A stretch of DNA of 64,000 nucleotides. Origin: Deltaproteobacteria bacterium. GTDB taxonomy: Bacteria; Myxococcota_A; Polyangia; Polyangiales; Ga0077539. The notes beneath the pieces were generated by a model, which saw only the letters and a list, made by a program, of their open reading frames with translations, did no database searches and was not told the origin of the DNA. Both the position numbers and the translations under genes were made by a program. Location of the stretch: NCBI GenBank assembly GCA_016218725.1, contig JACRDB010000065.1, forward strand, positions 1-64,000. Direction: 5' to 3'. Of this stretch, positions 1-9,060 are shown piece after piece (position 1 is the stretch's first letter; each line of letters opens with the position of its first letter).

Positions 1-85
1 CCGACCCGCATCGAGATCGGTCATTCCACGGGGCGGACGCGCATCGAGAACGCCCCTCAGCGCCACAGAAGCGCCACCGACGCGC
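1..85. repeat. Partial, diverged copy of the arm of the large palindromic element at 31037-31835
   Basis: ccgacccgcatcgaga...ggggcggacgcgcatcgag...cctcaacgcc-like sequence aligns with 31724-31810; truncated by the window edge. Confidence 0.75.
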
Positions 86-111
86 CGCGTCCCACGCCCC
101 TCTAAGGGGCC

Positions 112-891
112 TTGGCCCTTAACGCCTATGGGGCAGGGGGGGTGAGGTCGCGTCCGCCGCGCGGTCTAATGTTGGTGGCCCAAAAAAGTGACCGCCACGG
201 TCACAAAATTGTTGACACGCTCCGAGGGCTGCCTCAAGTTCGTTCGAACCTCCTGACCCCCCGCGAGGGTACGATGCTCCGAGGCACGATCCGCTTTGCG
301 ACGCTGGGGGTGAACCTCCAACGGGCCCTTGGATCCAGCCCACGACGCGAATGGGTGCTCTTCACCCCTCAGAACGCCCTTGACTACAATGTGGTTCTGC
401 AGGGTGAGGGAACCACCACAAACAGCCTCCTGGTGGCGAGCAACGGGTACCCTCTGGACCTCAGTCGGTATGCCCACGGCGACCTGATCGAGGGTCCGAT
501 CGACGGCTTCTGTCCGGGAGGCGCCACGACCATCGGGCTCCTGGAGGTGGTGGACGATGGAGACATGGCCATGAACGAAAAGGTTGAGCAAGGCAATCGG
601 AGCGGTATGGTGCGCAGCGTCGGGGTGAACTGCTCGCAACTTTTCGGGTCGAGCCCGAACCGGGTCACCCTGCTCATCACCCCTCCCATTGCCGCAGGTC
701 CCATCTGCACGATCTCGACGGATCCGGAGCTCACGACCGTGGGCAATGGCCTCACGCTCTCGCCCGGACGCGTTGCACTGGAACTTACACTTGAGAAGCA
801 CGCCGATGTGGTGCGGCAACTGCTCTATGTCGTGGCCTCCGGGGCGGGGACTCTGGGGGTCGCGGAGACGATTGAGGTGGTGACTTTCTAG
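112..891 (+). CDS. Hypothetical protein with two internally similar halves (start uncertain, possibly 169 or 274)
   Basis: ORF of 259 aa; LGVNLQRALGSSPRREWVLFTPQNA and VGVNCSQLFGSSPNRVTLLITPPIA are repeated about 110 aa apart. Confidence 0.6.
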   Translation: MALNAYGAGGVRSRPPRGLMLVAQKSDRHGHKIVDTLRGLPQVRSNLLTPREGTMLRGTIRFATLGVNLQRALGSSPRREWVLFTPQNALDYNVVLQGEGTTTNSLLVASNGYPLDLSRYAHGDLIEGPIDGFCPGGATTIGLLEVVDDGDMAMNEKVEQGNRSGMVRSVGVNCSQLFGSSPNRVTLLITPPIAAGPICTISTDPELTTVGNGLTLSPGRVALELTLEKHADVVRQLLYVVASGAGTLGVAETIEVVTF

Positions 892-927
892 CAGGCAAAC
901 CGTACGGGGACATTTCTGAGAGGCCAA

Positions 928-1335
928 ATGAAAGGTCACTTGCGGTGGCTACTTGTAATCAACTTACAACTACTTCCATGCAATGATCAGCGAATGGAGG
1001 AGAGGTTGATGTGTCACATCTCAATACAAGAGATCATGGATGCACAAATGACTGGATCGAGATCCTTCAATTCGCATCCAGAGTGTAATTCCCTAGAACT
1101 GAGTTATGGCTATCGGCCACACTGTGATCCAGGGTATGATTTTCGAGATCCCATGGTTATTCGGTTCATATCATACGATACAGAACACCTGACATGCAAA
1201 TTTCCATTCTACGCTCCTCCCTCGGGTGTATTAGATATCGAAATTTATTGCGGCGCACAACTTTTCATTGTTGATGACCATGGCCTTAAGGTGGTAGTAA
1301 ATGATGCAGCACATTTGTGTCGTGGATCTTACTGA
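928..1335 (+). CDS. Hypothetical protein in a locally AT-rich stretch
   Basis: 135 aa ORF, no competing long ORF in this AT-richer segment; product not recognised. Confidence 0.45.
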   Translation: MKGHLRWLLVINLQLLPCNDQRMEERLMCHISIQEIMDAQMTGSRSFNSHPECNSLELSYGYRPHCDPGYDFRDPMVIRFISYDTEHLTCKFPFYAPPSGVLDIEIYCGAQLFIVDDHGLKVVVNDAAHLCRGSY

Positions 1336-1548
1336 ACAGCCCTTCCAAGGTGGTCGTCATGAGAGAAAAGGAGCGGACAGTCGTCCCCTGTCACCATGAA
1401 TATCGTGAATGACATCGGTGTTGGTGGGAATCTGGCGAGGGCAGTTCCTGCTGAAACTCCAGTCAGGGTACGCTGACGGTCATGAAAAAAAGGCCTGTAC
1501 CGAACCGATCTGGCCACTATTCTAATGAGGACTTTATGATTGTGGTAA

Positions 1549-1953
1549 GTGTTTCAGGAAAGCAGGAAGGATCTTCCCTTGAGTTCATACCACAACCGGG
1601 TGGAGAGGTCTGGTTTGGTGGTCCCACTCCAAAAAATTGGGAGGTTGAGGGTCCTTAGTCAGCGGCTCCTCTACCATGATGGTGACTTTTGGATCGTACG
1701 GATCGCCGACTGCCATGCCGCGATGGCGATTCTGAATGACGGCGTGAATGATCGTCCGTTCTTCGGTGTAGAGTTAGAGGAGAGGTGCCTCTTTCGCGAT
1801 GGATCATGGGAGGTGCGCTTGGAGAAGACGCTTATCCTCCACCTCCCCCACCATACCGTGCACTTCAGCCTCCTCCGACAACACACCGAAGGACCGACGC
1901 GGCTGATCCTTCGTCATGACGAACCAGCGCCTTGTGAGATCTCCAGAACTTGA
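1549..1953 (+). CDS. Hypothetical protein, possible FHA-like fold remnant or frameshifted gene
   Basis: 134 aa ORF; SQRLLYHDGDFWIVRIADCHAAMAILNDGV resembles the core of FHA domains. Confidence 0.35.
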   Translation: MFQESRKDLPLSSYHNRVERSGLVVPLQKIGRLRVLSQRLLYHDGDFWIVRIADCHAAMAILNDGVNDRPFFGVELEERCLFRDGSWEVRLEKTLILHLPHHTVHFSLLRQHTEGPTRLILRHDEPAPCEISRT

Positions 1954-2195
1954 GGGACGGCTCATGACCAACAATGCCAAACTTCCCCGCCGCCCAGCCC
2001 GCTCCGACGGGCGCGACGGACATGTCCAAGTCCGCGAGGCCAAGATGGGTGACAAGGGACGTGTGGCAGTCTCCTGTTCCGCGCAGGTCGGGGTGCCCGT
2101 ACGGGTCATCGCCTGCGGCCGCAGGAGCGGGGGTTGACCATGTGTGGTGAAGGCACCTGCGCCCGCGGGACGCTGCTCGGCACCGGGAGGTTTCG

Positions 2196-3665
2196 GTGAG
2201 CAAGCCCTACGAGATCTTCCCGCCCGGGTGGGCACCCAACGCGAGTGGCACCGAGAAGGCCAAGGACCCGAGCGCGTGGCGCGCGGCCATGGACCTCGGC
2301 TCCGTCATGGGCAAGGAGGGGATGGCTGCGCCACCCGCGGCGCCCTTCGTGACCGCGCCATCGCAGCGCAAGCCGTACGAGATCTTCCCCTCCGACGCAC
2401 CCCAGGCCACCATGGCTCCGTTCGCGAGGGCGAGCGGCGGTGGGTACCCGGAGACGCCCCTCAGGGGGAAGAAGCCGTATGAGATCTTCCCGGACTCCTT
2501 CCTTCAGGCTCCTGCCGCAGCGACACCGCCCGCCGCGACGGGCACTCGGTACTTCGCAGGGCGGGCGCTTAAGCCGTATGAGATACTCCCGCCAGAGTGG
2601 ACCACCGAGCGCCCTCCGTGGGAATTGGACCACCACACGGTTGGAGCGGTGGACTCGTGGCCGCGCAAGGGATCCCCTCGGGTGCGGGTCCACGGAGGAT
2701 GCGGCTGTGGTGGAGAACTCTGTAGGTGTGGGGGCCGCGGTTCTCTTATGGGAGGGATCCGTGGCGTTCCTCGCTTGGGTCCTCCATGCTGCCACGATTG
2801 CGCCAACGCGCCGGTCCTGGCACGCGCGATCGAACAATTCAGGGCTCCTGGTGGAGGGACGCCGTGGGATCTGCCTCTGGTTGGCGAAGCGCTCCTTAGG
2901 GCCGAGGGGAGTAGATTGCCTTCAATGATCCCAGAGGGGTACGTCCGCCAACAGGCTCTGTACCCGCCTCTGTATCAGCCAGGAGGGATGCCTTGGAATC
3001 GCCCCATCATCCCAGGCCCTCACCCTCCCAACACGTTCCCAATGCCGGGCGCTCTGTCGGGCGAATGCATCGGAAACGTCAGGGTGATACGAGATTCCTA
3101 CACCTACTGGCAGGGTACGATCAATGCTGGGCACGCCGAACTCACTGGCCTCCGGAATTCACTTTGTCAGTGTAGGCGGTTCAGCGCGGGTTGCTTCTAC
3201 GCGAATCAGCACAGCCGACCTGACGTGCCTGGAACCTTCTGCTATCTTGCCCAAGGGATGCCTCCTGGAAGCCCCATCGCTCGTCTGTGCAGGATTGCGA
3301 GCGATCTGGTATCTCAGTGTTCAAGGCAGGGTGCGGTCGACCTCTTTTCTCGGGGTGCATGTGACAATCTCCTGGGTGAAGCGATAACACTGTATGCGGA
3401 GGCGTGGGCGGAGCGGGTCTTTCAATCATATCAGGAGATCATGCGCGTGGCGGACAGGTTAGGTTTCTTTCCACGCGGCACGATCCCTCCGAGATGCGTC
3501 CTGCCGGGTGGCCTCGCGCGATGTCTGCTGATGCCCGCGGCGCCAGGATGTGGAATTTCGGGTACCATCTTCAGCGTAAATGTCCTTGATGCCACCGTCC
3601 CCCTTGCCATGGATCCGGATACCATCAGCGAATATCTTAGGAGAGAGAGTGAGATGTGCGGATGA
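2196..3665 (+). CDS. Repeat-motif protein with four N-terminal KPYEI(F/L)P motifs, then a Cys-rich segment (CGCGGELCRCGG, CHDC)
   Basis: GTG-start 489 aa ORF; KPYEIFP codons start at 2202, 2370, 2472 and 2571, all in frame. Confidence 0.75.
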   Translation: MSKPYEIFPPGWAPNASGTEKAKDPSAWRAAMDLGSVMGKEGMAAPPAAPFVTAPSQRKPYEIFPSDAPQATMAPFARASGGGYPETPLRGKKPYEIFPDSFLQAPAAATPPAATGTRYFAGRALKPYEILPPEWTTERPPWELDHHTVGAVDSWPRKGSPRVRVHGGCGCGGELCRCGGRGSLMGGIRGVPRLGPPCCHDCANAPVLARAIEQFRAPGGGTPWDLPLVGEALLRAEGSRLPSMIPEGYVRQQALYPPLYQPGGMPWNRPIIPGPHPPNTFPMPGALSGECIGNVRVIRDSYTYWQGTINAGHAELTGLRNSLCQCRRFSAGCFYANQHSRPDVPGTFCYLAQGMPPGSPIARLCRIASDLVSQCSRQGAVDLFSRGACDNLLGEAITLYAEAWAERVFQSYQEIMRVADRLGFFPRGTIPPRCVLPGGLARCLLMPAAPGCGISGTIFSVNVLDATVPLAMDPDTISEYLRRESEMCG

Positions 3666-5011
3666 CTGTTTCTGTGCGATGGGACGACGGTCCTGACCTC
3701 GCACGTTGGATGCTCTCCTGCTGCTTCCTGGCGTCTGCCCTGAGTGACTGTGGCGCGCTCCGGATACCCTCTGATCAGCCGGGACGCTCCGCGGCGCCAC
3801 CCACGTACTCCCCTCCCGACGGAGGGGCCGCGGGTGCTCCGCGACCTCCCACAGAACACACGATCCACGCGGTCGCGGCTGGCTTCGGTCACACCTGCAT
3901 GGTGGTGGGCCCACGGAGGACCCTGTGGTGCTGGGGCAGTAATGAGTGGGGACAACTCGGTGACAGGACCCTGGAACGCCGCCTGCGCCCTGTGGCCATC
4001 GCGGGTCCCGAGGGCGTCGTGGGGGTCTCCCTCGGTCTGCGTTCCTCCTGCGCTCTGGACTCGCAGCGCCGAGTCTGGTGCTGGGGTGTCCTGGCCTGGC
4101 CACAGGTTCCCCCGACGGCACCGGAGCCAAGAGTGCTGGGGACGCGGGCCAGGATCGCCTCCATCTCGTTGGGTCTCGGACATGCCTGCCTCCGGGAGGA
4201 CTCCGGTGAAGTGTGGTGTTGGGGCTACAATGGCTCCGGAGAATTGGGTCTGGGACGATGTCTGCCGGGGCACTTTGCGGACTTCCCCGGGGACCAGGTT
4301 CCTGCCTCGGAGAGCCTCCAGGTTCCCAACCTGCCGCCCATGGAGCAGATCTCCCCGAGCACCCTCTACAACGCAGGCTTTGCCTCCGATGATACGCTCT
4401 GGACCTGGGGTGGTGGCCGCTGCGCTGATCCTCCCCCCCCAGCGGTTGCCCGACGGCCCCCGGAGGCGATCGGCGCGCGGAGGCGGGCCCATTTGCCAGG
4501 CGTCAGCGGCGTGAGCGCCGGTGGAGGTACCCTCTGCGCCCGCACGCTTCAGGGCGCGGTTCATTGCATGGGGGAGAATCTGTTCGGCACGTTGGGTGAT
4601 GGAGCGACGGCCAGCAGACCGGAGTTTGGACCTGTCGAGGGCCTGGAGGAGGTCACGGCCCTGGAGGGGACCCTGAATTCCTTCTGCGCGGTCCGCCGCG
4701 ACGGGAGCCTCTGGTGTTGGGGTGACAACGAATTTGGTCAGCTCGGCGTCGGCCTGGAGGGCCACGACGCATGCCACGCTCCTTCGATGAGACATGTCTT
4801 GAACAATCTCCCTGTCCCCTGCCGTCGTCGTCCCACGCGGGTCCTCCTCCCGGGACCTGTGAGGCAGGTCGCGGTGGGGGTGTTCCATGTCTGCGCGGTG
4901 CTCTTTGACGAGTCCTTGTGGTGCTGGGGACGTAACGAGCACGGCGAAGTCGGAGATGGCTCTTTGCAAGAGAGATGGCTACCGGTCGAGGTCTCCTGGA
5001 GTCGGAGTTGA
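3656..5011 (+). CDS. RCC1-repeat (alpha-tubulin suppressor-like) secreted or lipoprotein-like protein
   Basis: Repeated LWCWGxNxxGQLGDG...V blocks typical of RCC1 repeats; overlaps the end of the previous CDS. Confidence 0.88.
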   Translation: MRMTVSVRWDDGPDLARWMLSCCFLASALSDCGALRIPSDQPGRSAAPPTYSPPDGGAAGAPRPPTEHTIHAVAAGFGHTCMVVGPRRTLWCWGSNEWGQLGDRTLERRLRPVAIAGPEGVVGVSLGLRSSCALDSQRRVWCWGVLAWPQVPPTAPEPRVLGTRARIASISLGLGHACLREDSGEVWCWGYNGSGELGLGRCLPGHFADFPGDQVPASESLQVPNLPPMEQISPSTLYNAGFASDDTLWTWGGGRCADPPPPAVARRPPEAIGARRRAHLPGVSGVSAGGGTLCARTLQGAVHCMGENLFGTLGDGATASRPEFGPVEGLEEVTALEGTLNSFCAVRRDGSLWCWGDNEFGQLGVGLEGHDACHAPSMRHVLNNLPVPCRRRPTRVLLPGPVRQVAVGVFHVCAVLFDESLWCWGRNEHGEVGDGSLQERWLPVEVSWSRS

Positions 5012-5104
5012 ATACCGCTTCTGCGCGCGATTCAGAGGGCGGCGCGGCAGCGCGGGGTGGGGTCGCCGTGCAGCGTCCGCGATCATCTGCCCACCGCAAC
5101 AGGT

Positions 5105-6610
5105 TCACCCAGCCGAGGGCACCGTGGCGAGCCTTCGACGAGGGGCGCCCGCCACGCCTGCGGCCTCGAAGGCCCGGCGCCAGTCGGCGAAGCGCCCTCC
5201 GGCGCGGACGGCGTCGTGGACGGCGCGGCCTGCGCGGGCGCCGTGCTGGGCCAGGACCCACTCGACCCAGGCCCAGCGGGCGCTGGTGGGGCGTACGTCC
5301 GCCCGGCCCTGGAGCCCCCGACGCAGGCGCTCCAGCCGGGCCTCCACGGTTGCGATCCCCGCGAAGGGCTGCCCATCCAGCGGGGTGTTCTTCTTGGCCA
5401 CGAAGGGCGCCACCCCCAGGGCCACGGGCACCACCTTCGAGAGCCCGGTGATGAAGGTCACGCACTCATCGATGTCGTCGTCGGTCTCCGTGGGGAGGCC
5501 CACCATGAGGTAGAGCTTGAGGGTCTGCATCCCGTGGGCGCGGGCGAGCTCGGCGGCCTTCTCCAGGTGCCGCACCTTTGCGTGGCGCTCCAGCGAGGCC
5601 CTCAGGCGCTCGCTGGGGCCGTCCATGGCGGTGGTGAGGGTCTTGTAGCCCGCGCGCTTGAGGGCCCCCACGAAGCGGTCCGTCAGCCGGTCCGGGCGCA
5701 GGGACGAGAGCCCCACGGAGCGCCCCTGGCCCGCCAGGGTGTCTACGAGGTCCACGATCTTCGGGTGGTCGCTCACGGCGGCGCCGACGAGGCCCACCTT
5801 GCGGGCGTCCTCGGGGATGCGCGCCAGGATCGCGTCGAGGGAGGCCAGGCGCATGCCGCCGTTGGTGCTCCGGCGCATGACGCAGTAGGTGCAACCCCTG
5901 GAGCAGCCTCGCTCGGTCTCCACGAGGAACATGTCCGACAGCTCCGTGTCGGGGGTCATCACCTGGCCGTAGGCCGGCAGGAGCGCGTTGTCCGCGGCGG
6001 CGATGGCGGGGAGGCTCTCCCCGTGGAGCAGCGGGACCCACACGTGCGGGAGCTGGGCCAGGGCGCGGAGCCTCGCGGCATGCTCGCGGTGCTCGGAGAG
6101 CGTGTCCAGCACGCGGTGGATGACCTCCTCGGCCTCGCCGAGGACCACCGCGTCGGCGTAGGGCTCCACGGGCAGCGGGTTGGAGAAGGTGAGGGGCCCT
6201 CCCACCAGGACGAAGGGGTGGCTCCTGGGGTCTCGCTCCTCCCGGAGCGAGGGCACCTGGGCCAGCTCCAGCGTGGAGATGAGCCCCGCGAGCTCGGTCT
6301 CGTAGGCGACGCTGAGGGCGACCACGGGGAAGGCCCCGAGGGGGGTGCCGGTCTCGTAGGTGAGCACCGCCTCGCGGCGCTCGCGGGCCTCGTGGAGGTC
6401 CTCCGGGGCGAAGGCCCTCTCGGCGCTGGTGTCCGGGTGGCGGTTGAGCTCGCGGTAGAGCACCTGGTACCCCAGGGAGCTCATGCCCACCCGGTACGGC
6501 GACGGGTAGACGAGCGCAACACGCGACGGAGCCGAGCGATAGAGCGTCCCTCGCTCCCGGGCGAGGCGCTGTCGGATGGTGTCACGGAGGGTGGTCACGC
6601 GGAGCCCCAT
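5105..6610 (-). CDS. B12-binding domain / radical SAM protein
   Basis: CSRGCTYCVMR matches CxxxCxxC; N-terminal YPSPYRVGMSSLGYQVLYRELN typical of the B12-binding radical SAM family. Confidence 0.9.
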   Translation of the reverse strand: MGLRVTTLRDTIRQRLARERGTLYRSAPSRVALVYPSPYRVGMSSLGYQVLYRELNRHPDTSAERAFAPEDLHEARERREAVLTYETGTPLGAFPVVALSVAYETELAGLISTLELAQVPSLREERDPRSHPFVLVGGPLTFSNPLPVEPYADAVVLGEAEEVIHRVLDTLSEHREHAARLRALAQLPHVWVPLLHGESLPAIAAADNALLPAYGQVMTPDTELSDMFLVETERGCSRGCTYCVMRRSTNGGMRLASLDAILARIPEDARKVGLVGAAVSDHPKIVDLVDTLAGQGRSVGLSSLRPDRLTDRFVGALKRAGYKTLTTAMDGPSERLRASLERHAKVRHLEKAAELARAHGMQTLKLYLMVGLPTETDDDIDECVTFITGLSKVVPVALGVAPFVAKKNTPLDGQPFAGIATVEARLERLRRGLQGRADVRPTSARWAWVEWVLAQHGARAGRAVHDAVRAGGRFADWRRAFEAAGVAGAPRRRLATVPSAG

Positions 6611-6685
6611 GGTGCGTGTTCCTGGCCGGTACGCAAGCTGCGAGGGTCTTGCCTAGGGTCAAGGGTGTGCGCTAAGGACCCCGCC

Positions 6686-7225
6686 ATGGGACCCAAGGCG
6701 TGTGTGTGGGTGGGGCTCCTGTCCCTGGGGTGTGCGGGGGCGGGGCCCTACGGGCATGCGCGGACGTACCTGCCCCTCGGGACCGAGGAGCCCTGGCTCG
6801 AGCGCAGCCAGGAGTCGGTCTACGACGAGGTGCGGCGCATGCCGGACCTCTACCGGGACCGGGTGGTCAACTGGTTCGGGGTGGTGACCGCGGTGGAGGC
6901 CGGGGCGTCCGGGAGCGCGCGGATCGCGTTGCAGGTGCGCACGCACCAGGACCGTCACCTCTGCGAGGACGAGGGGGAGAGCACCTGCAGGGTGACCGTG
7001 AGCCAGCGGGACGGGGGGCCCTTTACCGCGGTGGTGACGCTCCGGCCGGAGGACGCCCTGGGGGAGAACCAGGTGCAGCCCAACTCGCTCCTGAGGGTGT
7101 TCGGGACCGTGGCCGTGGGCGAGTACGACGCCCAGGGCGGCCCGGTGCTGCGCGTGCAGTACTACCGCCACTGGCCCCGCGGGGAGTACGTCACCACCGC
7201 GAGCGCCGGCACCTGGCGGCGGTGA
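6686..7225 (+). CDS. Hypothetical lipoprotein
   Basis: MGPKACVWVGLLSLGCAG lipobox; ATG at 6686. The longer ORF from 5057 is antisense readthrough. Confidence 0.75.
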   Translation: MGPKACVWVGLLSLGCAGAGPYGHARTYLPLGTEEPWLERSQESVYDEVRRMPDLYRDRVVNWFGVVTAVEAGASGSARIALQVRTHQDRHLCEDEGESTCRVTVSQRDGGPFTAVVTLRPEDALGENQVQPNSLLRVFGTVAVGEYDAQGGPVLRVQYYRHWPRGEYVTTASAGTWRR

Positions 7226-7308
7226 GCCACCACCGGGGCGCCGGGCCCCGAAGCCTCCGTGCGCCGTAAACTGGCGCTGGCTGCGCGCTCGCGGTAACGC
7301 CTCCCCTC

Positions 7309-9060
7309 ATGGTGGCAGCGCGCGCGTGTGTGGGAGCCGGCCTCGCGCTGGCGCTAGCGTCGCCCCGGGCCCTCGCCCAGAGCGCCCCGTCCTGCGCGGA
7401 GAGCGCGGCCCTGGCGCAGCTCCGGCGCGCAGGCGACGCGCCCGCGGACGCTCCCCCGCGGCCCGCCACCGTGGCCGACGCCGCCCGCGCCCTCGCGGTG
7501 GAGCCCCAGAGCGCCGGGCTGGACGCGCGCCTCGCGGCGGAGCTGCAGCTCACCTCGCTCCCGGTGAGGGTGTCCCCGAGGCTCCTGCGGGAGCTCGCGG
7601 AGCTGCGCGCCGAGGGCCGCGCCCGCCGGGTGGTCAGCGTCTGGATCCGTCACGGCGGGCGCTACGAACAGCGCATCATGGCCGCCCTGGAGCGCGAAGG
7701 GATGCCCGTGGAGCTCCTCTGGGTGGCCGCCGCCGAGAGCGATTTCGACCCCAGGGCCGTCTCCCACGCGGGCGCCGTGGGCCTCTGGCAGCTCATGCCC
7801 GACGCCGCACGGACCTACGGCCTCCGCGTGGACGACTGGCTGGACGAGCGCCGTGACGTAGACCGCTCCACCGAGGCCGCCGCCCGCTACCTCCGGGACC
7901 TCTACCAGCGCTTCGGCACCTGGGAGCTCGCCCTGTCCGCGTACAACATGGGCTACAACGGCCTTTTGCGCAGCATAAGAAAATACGGCACCACGGACCC
8001 CGACGCGCTCTCCAGCCTCGAAGGCGCCCTCCCCTGGGAGACCCAGCAGTACGCCCCGAGGATCCTCGCCGTGGCGCTCGTCGCCAGGAACCTCCCGCGC
8101 TTCGGTATCGACCCCTCGCCGGACCCGGAGGTCGCCTGGGACGACGTGGAGGTCACCGGGTCCATCGCCCTCGCGGACCTGGTCAGGGAGGCCCGCGTGC
8201 GCGCCGCGGACCTCACCGCCCTCAACCCCGCCCTCCTCCGCGCGCGCACCCCGCCCGGCGCCAGCGCCGAGGCGCCCTTCCGGCTGCACGTCCCCCCGGC
8301 GAGCGCAAACGCCGTACGGGCCGCGCTCCCGAGGCTCCAGGCCCAGGCCCTGCGCCCCTACACCCTGCGCTACGGTGAGGCCCTGGACGAGGTCGCCGCC
8401 CGCTGGGGCCTTCGCCCCCGCGCCCTTCGCGCGCAGTCGGGCCTCGCGGACAACGCCATCGCGCGCCCCGGGGATACGCTCCTCGTGCCGCCGAGGGACC
8501 CGTCCCCGCTCCCGGGCGGTGCCCTGCCCGTGGTGCCCGTGGACCCCTCCACGGTCGCCCCCCCTGGGCACCGCAGGGTCTTTGTCCGCGTGGCCGACAG
8601 CGACCCGCTGGAGGTCCCCGCCCGCGCCCTGGGCGTCCCACGGGACACCCTCGCCCGCTGGAACGGCCTGGACCCCAGGGCCCGCGTGCAGCAGGGCCTC
8701 TGGCTCCAGGTCTTCCTCCGCGGAGACCCCCCCGAGGGCGTTCGCGTGTACCAGGAGTCCGAGGTCGAGGCCCTCCCGCGCGACAGCGAGGCCTTCGCCG
8801 ACCGCAGCGCCGCGAGCGAGGGCCTGGCGCGCTTGAGGGTCACCGTCGCCGCGGGGGACACCCTCGCGTCCGTCGCCGCGCGCCACGGGCTCACCGCAGC
8901 GCGGCTGGCGCGCATCAACAACCGCTCTCCGAGGGCCGCGCTCGTGGTCGGCGAGACCCTGGTGGTCTATGTACCGCTCTCACGGGTGACAAACCCACCG
9001 GACCCTACACCCACCGACAGCACCCCACCTCCCCCGACAAGGCCCGACGATGGTCCGTGA
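7309..9060 (+). CDS. mltD: MltD-like lytic transglycosylase with LysM domains
   Basis: SLT motifs ESDFDPRAVSHAGAVGLWQLMP and ALSAYNMGYNGL; C-terminal LysM-like repeats (GDTLASVAARHGLTAARLARINNRS). Confidence 0.9.
   Translation: MVAARACVGAGLALALASPRALAQSAPSCAESAALAQLRRAGDAPADAPPRPATVADAARALAVEPQSAGLDARLAAELQLTSLPVRVSPRLLRELAELRAEGRARRVVSVWIRHGGRYEQRIMAALEREGMPVELLWVAAAESDFDPRAVSHAGAVGLWQLMPDAARTYGLRVDDWLDERRDVDRSTEAAARYLRDLYQRFGTWELALSAYNMGYNGLLRSIRKYGTTDPDALSSLEGALPWETQQYAPRILAVALVARNLPRFGIDPSPDPEVAWDDVEVTGSIALADLVREARVRAADLTALNPALLRARTPPGASAEAPFRLHVPPASANAVRAALPRLQAQALRPYTLRYGEALDEVAARWGLRPRALRAQSGLADNAIARPGDTLLVPPRDPSPLPGGALPVVPVDPSTVAPPGHRRVFVRVADSDPLEVPARALGVPRDTLARWNGLDPRARVQQGLWLQVFLRGDPPEGVRVYQESEVEALPRDSEAFADRSAASEGLARLRVTVAAGDTLASVAARHGLTAARLARINNRSPRAALVVGETLVVYVPLSRVTNPPDPTPTDSTPPPPTRPDDGP

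Noticed and set aside
5057-6685. Long plus-strand ORF (first ~540 aa of the 5057-7225 ORF)
   Set aside because: Antisense to the radical SAM gene and typical of spurious open frames in high-GC DNA; the real gene begins at 6686.
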